Shown here: positions 60,925 through 64,000 of the stretch, piece by piece
How positions within the stretch are numbered: position 1 is the first letter of the stretch
How the letters are laid out: every line of letters begins with the position of its first letter
Made by a program: the position numbers and the translations under genes
Notes under the pieces: generated by a model
The model's input: only the letters and a program-made list of their open reading frames with translations
Databases searched by the model: none
Told to the model about the DNA's origin: nothing
Source: Adiantum capillus-veneris
Lineage: Eukaryota > Streptophyta > Polypodiopsida > Polypodiales > Pteridaceae
NCBI GenBank assembly: GCA_014529385.2
Contig: CM043958.1
Location: 126,083,817-126,147,816 of the forward strand
DNA: 64,000 nucleotides
Direction: 5' to 3'

Positions 60925-61451
60925 CCCGAGTCCATTCTCCGACATGAAGACAAGGTACTAAGAGGCGGTAAGACTATCCGACGATATCTTATTAAGTTTA
61001 AGAATTATCCTTTTGAAGATGCTAGATGGATGCAAGGCATACAATTAAAGGATAACCTAAACCTTGTCAATGCTTACAATGCTTCCCAAGAGTAAGCAAA
61101 TGTACAAAATGTTAAAAATGAACAAAATTTTTGTCTTATAAGACTCTCTTTTTCTTTATTTGTGCACAAAAATGAAGTAGTATGCATGCTTAGATCAAGT
61201 TTGCGGAGACGATGCCTCCCAAACACCAAGTAGAGCTTGTCACTCTACTATGGAAGACTGATAGGACTAATGTGCAGACATGCTTGCGGTAGCTTCAGGC
61301 TCTCAAGCGCCAAATGGACTAGTCATCCATTATGGAATGATGTCGTAGGGTAACATAGGGATCCTCTACCCGCTAAGAAAAGGACTCATGAATATGCTTT
61401 ATCTTCTCTACACCATAGTCGAGGATGACTATGATTTCAAGAGAGAGGTAA

Positions 61452-63041
61452 TGTCATAATAATCAATATCTAATTCTCCTAAAAGATTTTCTCATATTAA
61501 ACTGATCATTTAATGTGGGGAAGTGCTAGGGGAGAAAAAGCTAGAATATTGGTTAAGCTAGCAGACCGGCCACAGTAGGGATCCAAAGGAGGGAAAATAG
61601 GGATCCAAAGGGGGGGCCATCTGCAAAAGAGCCATGTGCAACAATGGGCTAAAAAGACCCTAAGGTTCAGCCCATTACGACTTCCAAAATGCTAAGGTTC
61701 CAAAATTCAAAGGTTGTGTCCAAAGGGTTAAAGCTTAGGGGGAATTGGATGCTTTGTGTGCTCTCCAAAGTCAATGCACATCCCTACATGGGAGGGGGCG
61801 AGCCCTTCTTCTAGGGGATGAGAGAGAAAGCCACACACACACACACACACACAAGCCCCTTTACACAAAGGGAATTAGGGACACATGTCAACTCCCTAGC
61901 CCAGATGCCCACAAGGTGTGCCCAATTCCTATTGGATGACCCTTGAAGTGGACCAATGAGAATTAAGCTAGAGTAAATCTAGTTTAATTAATTTAAAAAC
62001 ATTTAATAAAAGAAACCAATGAGAATTAAGTCTCCTAGAAGACTATTGGGCAGTCTCCCAAGGGGTCCAATGAGCATTCAGGAGCCCCATGGCTTGCCTG
62101 ATTCCTATTGGCCAGAAGGCAAAGGGGTCCAATGAGAGTTTAGTTTAATTATTTAATTACCTAAAGCTCTCACAAAAGGGGAAAGGGGGACACATGTCAG
62201 AAGGCTATCACTTATGCTGCTTAATTGTAATTGGCTTGACTTGGGGAGGGCCAATGAGGCTTCATCAAGAGAAATTAGCAAGAGGGCTCGCCGAAGAGAG
62301 AGAGGGGGACTGATTTTTGCAAGGCATTATCACACACACACTCACACAATCTCATGTGTGAAGAAAGAGAAGACTATCTCTTCCCAAGCTTTAATGGAGA
62401 ACTCATCACCTACTCCAAGCTTGTGAGATAGAAGCCTACATCAACACTCTCTTGGCATGTGGATGCAAATCCAACCAAGAGCCAAGCTTCAATGCATGCT
62501 CATCTCCTCTACCAAGCTAAGCTATGCTAATATGAGTGATTATGTGAGGAGATGTACATCTTTCTCGTAAGATACTCTCTTTTCCTCTCAAACTACTCTC
62601 ATACCCTGCTAGCTCTCACCATCTTCGAAGGTGTGTAAGGTCTTGGGTCTGAGAACGGGGATAATTCAAGTTGTGTTTATTAAGTGTTTTGCTTAGTGCA
62701 TGAAGTTTCCATCTTCATTGCACTAGCTAGTCTTGAAGGAGCACAAAGAATTGTATTGTACAATGTCTCTCTTGATGGGAGAAACCATAATACAAAGCCT
62801 TTTGGAGGGGGGACCGGCTCCATGAAAATCCGGTCCTCAACTGTTGTCAATAGCTTAATTTCTCTCTCTTTTGAAAGTATTGTCGATGCTATCTAACTAG
62901 GTGTTATGCTTTTTGTTGCTCTCTCTCTCTCTCCACCCAAGCACTCTTGTAATTCTCATTAGGAATCTATTCTAATGAAATGCCCACTATGTTCATGCTA
63001 ATTTCCGCTACACATAAGTTATTAGGCCATTAAATGTTACA
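61452..63041 (+). repeat. Gypsy 2 3' LTR
   Basis: It is 1590 bp, almost the same as the 5' LTR, with (CA)n at about 61834-61853 and 62333-62341. Confidence 0.94.
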
Positions 63042-64000
63042 CAACAAAGTGTCATAAATGTCCTGTGAGCTTATATTACTGTCTCTAGTACATGATAGCA
63101 AGGGCTTAACAAAATCTTCCACAAACACTACATCCCGTGAAACCAGAATTCGTTTTGTTTGCGGATGATACAACCTGTAACCTTTGCTTTCAGCACTTTA
63201 ACCGACAAAAATACATTTGACAGCCTTATCATCCAATTTTCTGCGTTGTGTTTGTGGCACCAAAGCATATGCCAAACAACCAAAAACACGCATGTGCTCA
63301 ATAGAAGGCTTTCTATCATGCCATGCTTCATATGGAGTAATAGACTGCAAAGCTTTCGTAGGACACCTGTTTAGTAAATAAGTGGCACACATGATGGCCT
63401 CGAGCCAAAAAGAATGCGGCAAAGCTTGACTTTTGACCATGCATCGTGCCATTTCCGTAAGTGACCTGTTTTTCCTCTCAGCAACACCATTTTGCTGAGG
63501 TGTATAAGGCACTATACATTGGTGTTTTATCCCACGACTAGCCAGAAATGCATTGAATTCATGAGACATATACTCCCCCCCTCGATGGTATAACGGAGGG
63601 TGCCCATAGTACATTTCGATACATTTTCAGCCATAGCCAGAAATTGTTTGAAGCACATAAAAACTTCGGACTTCGCTTTAAGCGGAAATACCCATGCATG
63701 CCTGGAGTAATCATCAATGAAAGTCACGAAGTAAAGGTAATTGCCCAAGGACGGAGTTTGCATGGGCCCACAAACATCACTATGCACAAGCTGCAACCTG
63801 CATCTGGCCCGAACTGAACCATCCTTTGGAAACTTAGAACGCTGCATTTTACCCAAAATACAGCCTTCACAAACATGTTTGACAGGTGCTTCAAGAGGCG
63901 GCAAAGAAGCAACCATATCAGATTTCTGCAAATGCAGCAAACTGGCAAAATTTAGATGACCAAAACGTGCATGCCAAAGTTTTGCATCTGAAATAGCCCT
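63042..64000 (-). mobile_element. Copia B, right part (integrase), running off the window
   Basis: This is the continuation of the minus-strand Copia after the Gypsy 2 insertion. It carries GAG-pre-integrase and integrase sequence and is cut by the end of the window. Confidence 0.9.
63128..63960 (-). pseudogene. Copia B integrase, frameshifted
   Basis: In minus-strand order, GAG-pre-integrase appears with HLQKSDMVASLPPL and CEGCILGKMQRSKFP. The integrase core starts LQLVHSDVCGPMQTPSLGNY and FVTFIDDYSRHAWVFPLK (first catalytic Asp present). A frameshift near 63600 follows. The second motif reads YHRGGEYMSHEF, where Copia elements have TDxGGEY, so that catalytic Asp is not visible. VPYTPQQNGVAERKNRSLTE keeps the Glu. 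Next come YLLNRCPTKAL and VFGCLAYALVPQTQRRKLDD. The break and the missing Asp make it inactive. Confidence 0.9.

Larger units (their letters stand above)
54369..63041 (+). mobile_element. Gypsy 2: young, nearly complete sibling of Gypsy 1
   Basis: The LTRs are 54369-55950 (1582 bp) and 61452-63041 (1590 bp) with roughly two dozen differences seen by eye. The Met-type primer site TGGTATCAGAGC is at 55952-55963 and a polypurine tract at about 61436-61451. The flanks are CAACAA on both sides (5 or 6 bp duplication), inside Copia B. Gag is one long open frame and pol is largely open. It lacks about 195 bp of RNase H and has a 1-base insertion at the gag-pol joint, so it cannot move on its own. 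Confidence 0.95.

Overview
The window is nuclear DNA of a land plant. It holds one spliced host gene in a sea of transposable elements and very long (CT)n, (GA)n and (CA)n microsatellites. The gene is a six-exon (coding) copper P1B-ATPase of the plant HMA5 type with short introns. The LTR elements use plant-type primer sites (initiator tRNA-Met and tRNA-Asp). The species cannot be fixed from sequence alone. The moderately diverged HMA5 protein and the SSR-rich spacers would fit a fern or another non-model vascular plant, but that is only an impression.

Layout. 0-10 kb: intergenic DNA with an A-tailed tRNA-derived SINE, two copies of a short LTR with a (GA)n core, a degenerate tandem repeat and a 5'-truncated LINE. 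10.3-20.4 kb: a three-level nest. A second LINE of the same family was split by a complete Tork/TNT1-like Copia element, which was split in turn by a 3.1 kb non-autonomous LTR element. All three levels keep target-site duplications. 20.4-25.6 kb: an array of two alternating unit types separated by (CT)n or (GT)n, interrupted by a solo Gypsy LTR and followed by a hAT-like MITE. 26.6-30.4 kb: the HMA5-like gene, with a duplicated 3' end. 31.9-33.8 kb: a minus-strand Gypsy remnant. 33.9-42.9 kb: complete but decayed Gypsy 1 (TSD TACTG). 43-46 kb: an older decayed Gypsy. 46-50.2 kb: the 5' half of a minus-strand Copia (Copia A). 50.2-52.2 kb: an SSR-rich spacer holding a 526 bp tandem duplication. 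52.2-64 kb: a second Copia of the same family (Copia B), split by Gypsy 2, a young sibling of Gypsy 1.

How it works together. The only gene likely to serve the host is the copper ATPase, which should pump Cu(I) across a membrane and support copper detoxification or loading. The mobile elements show at least four waves of insertion whose relative order can be read from the nesting. No element in the window is fully intact: Copia 1 has nonsense codons, Gypsy 2 has lost part of RNase H, and Gypsy 1 and the older Gypsy are badly broken. Many of the microsatellites are carried inside LTRs or satellite units rather than arising independently.
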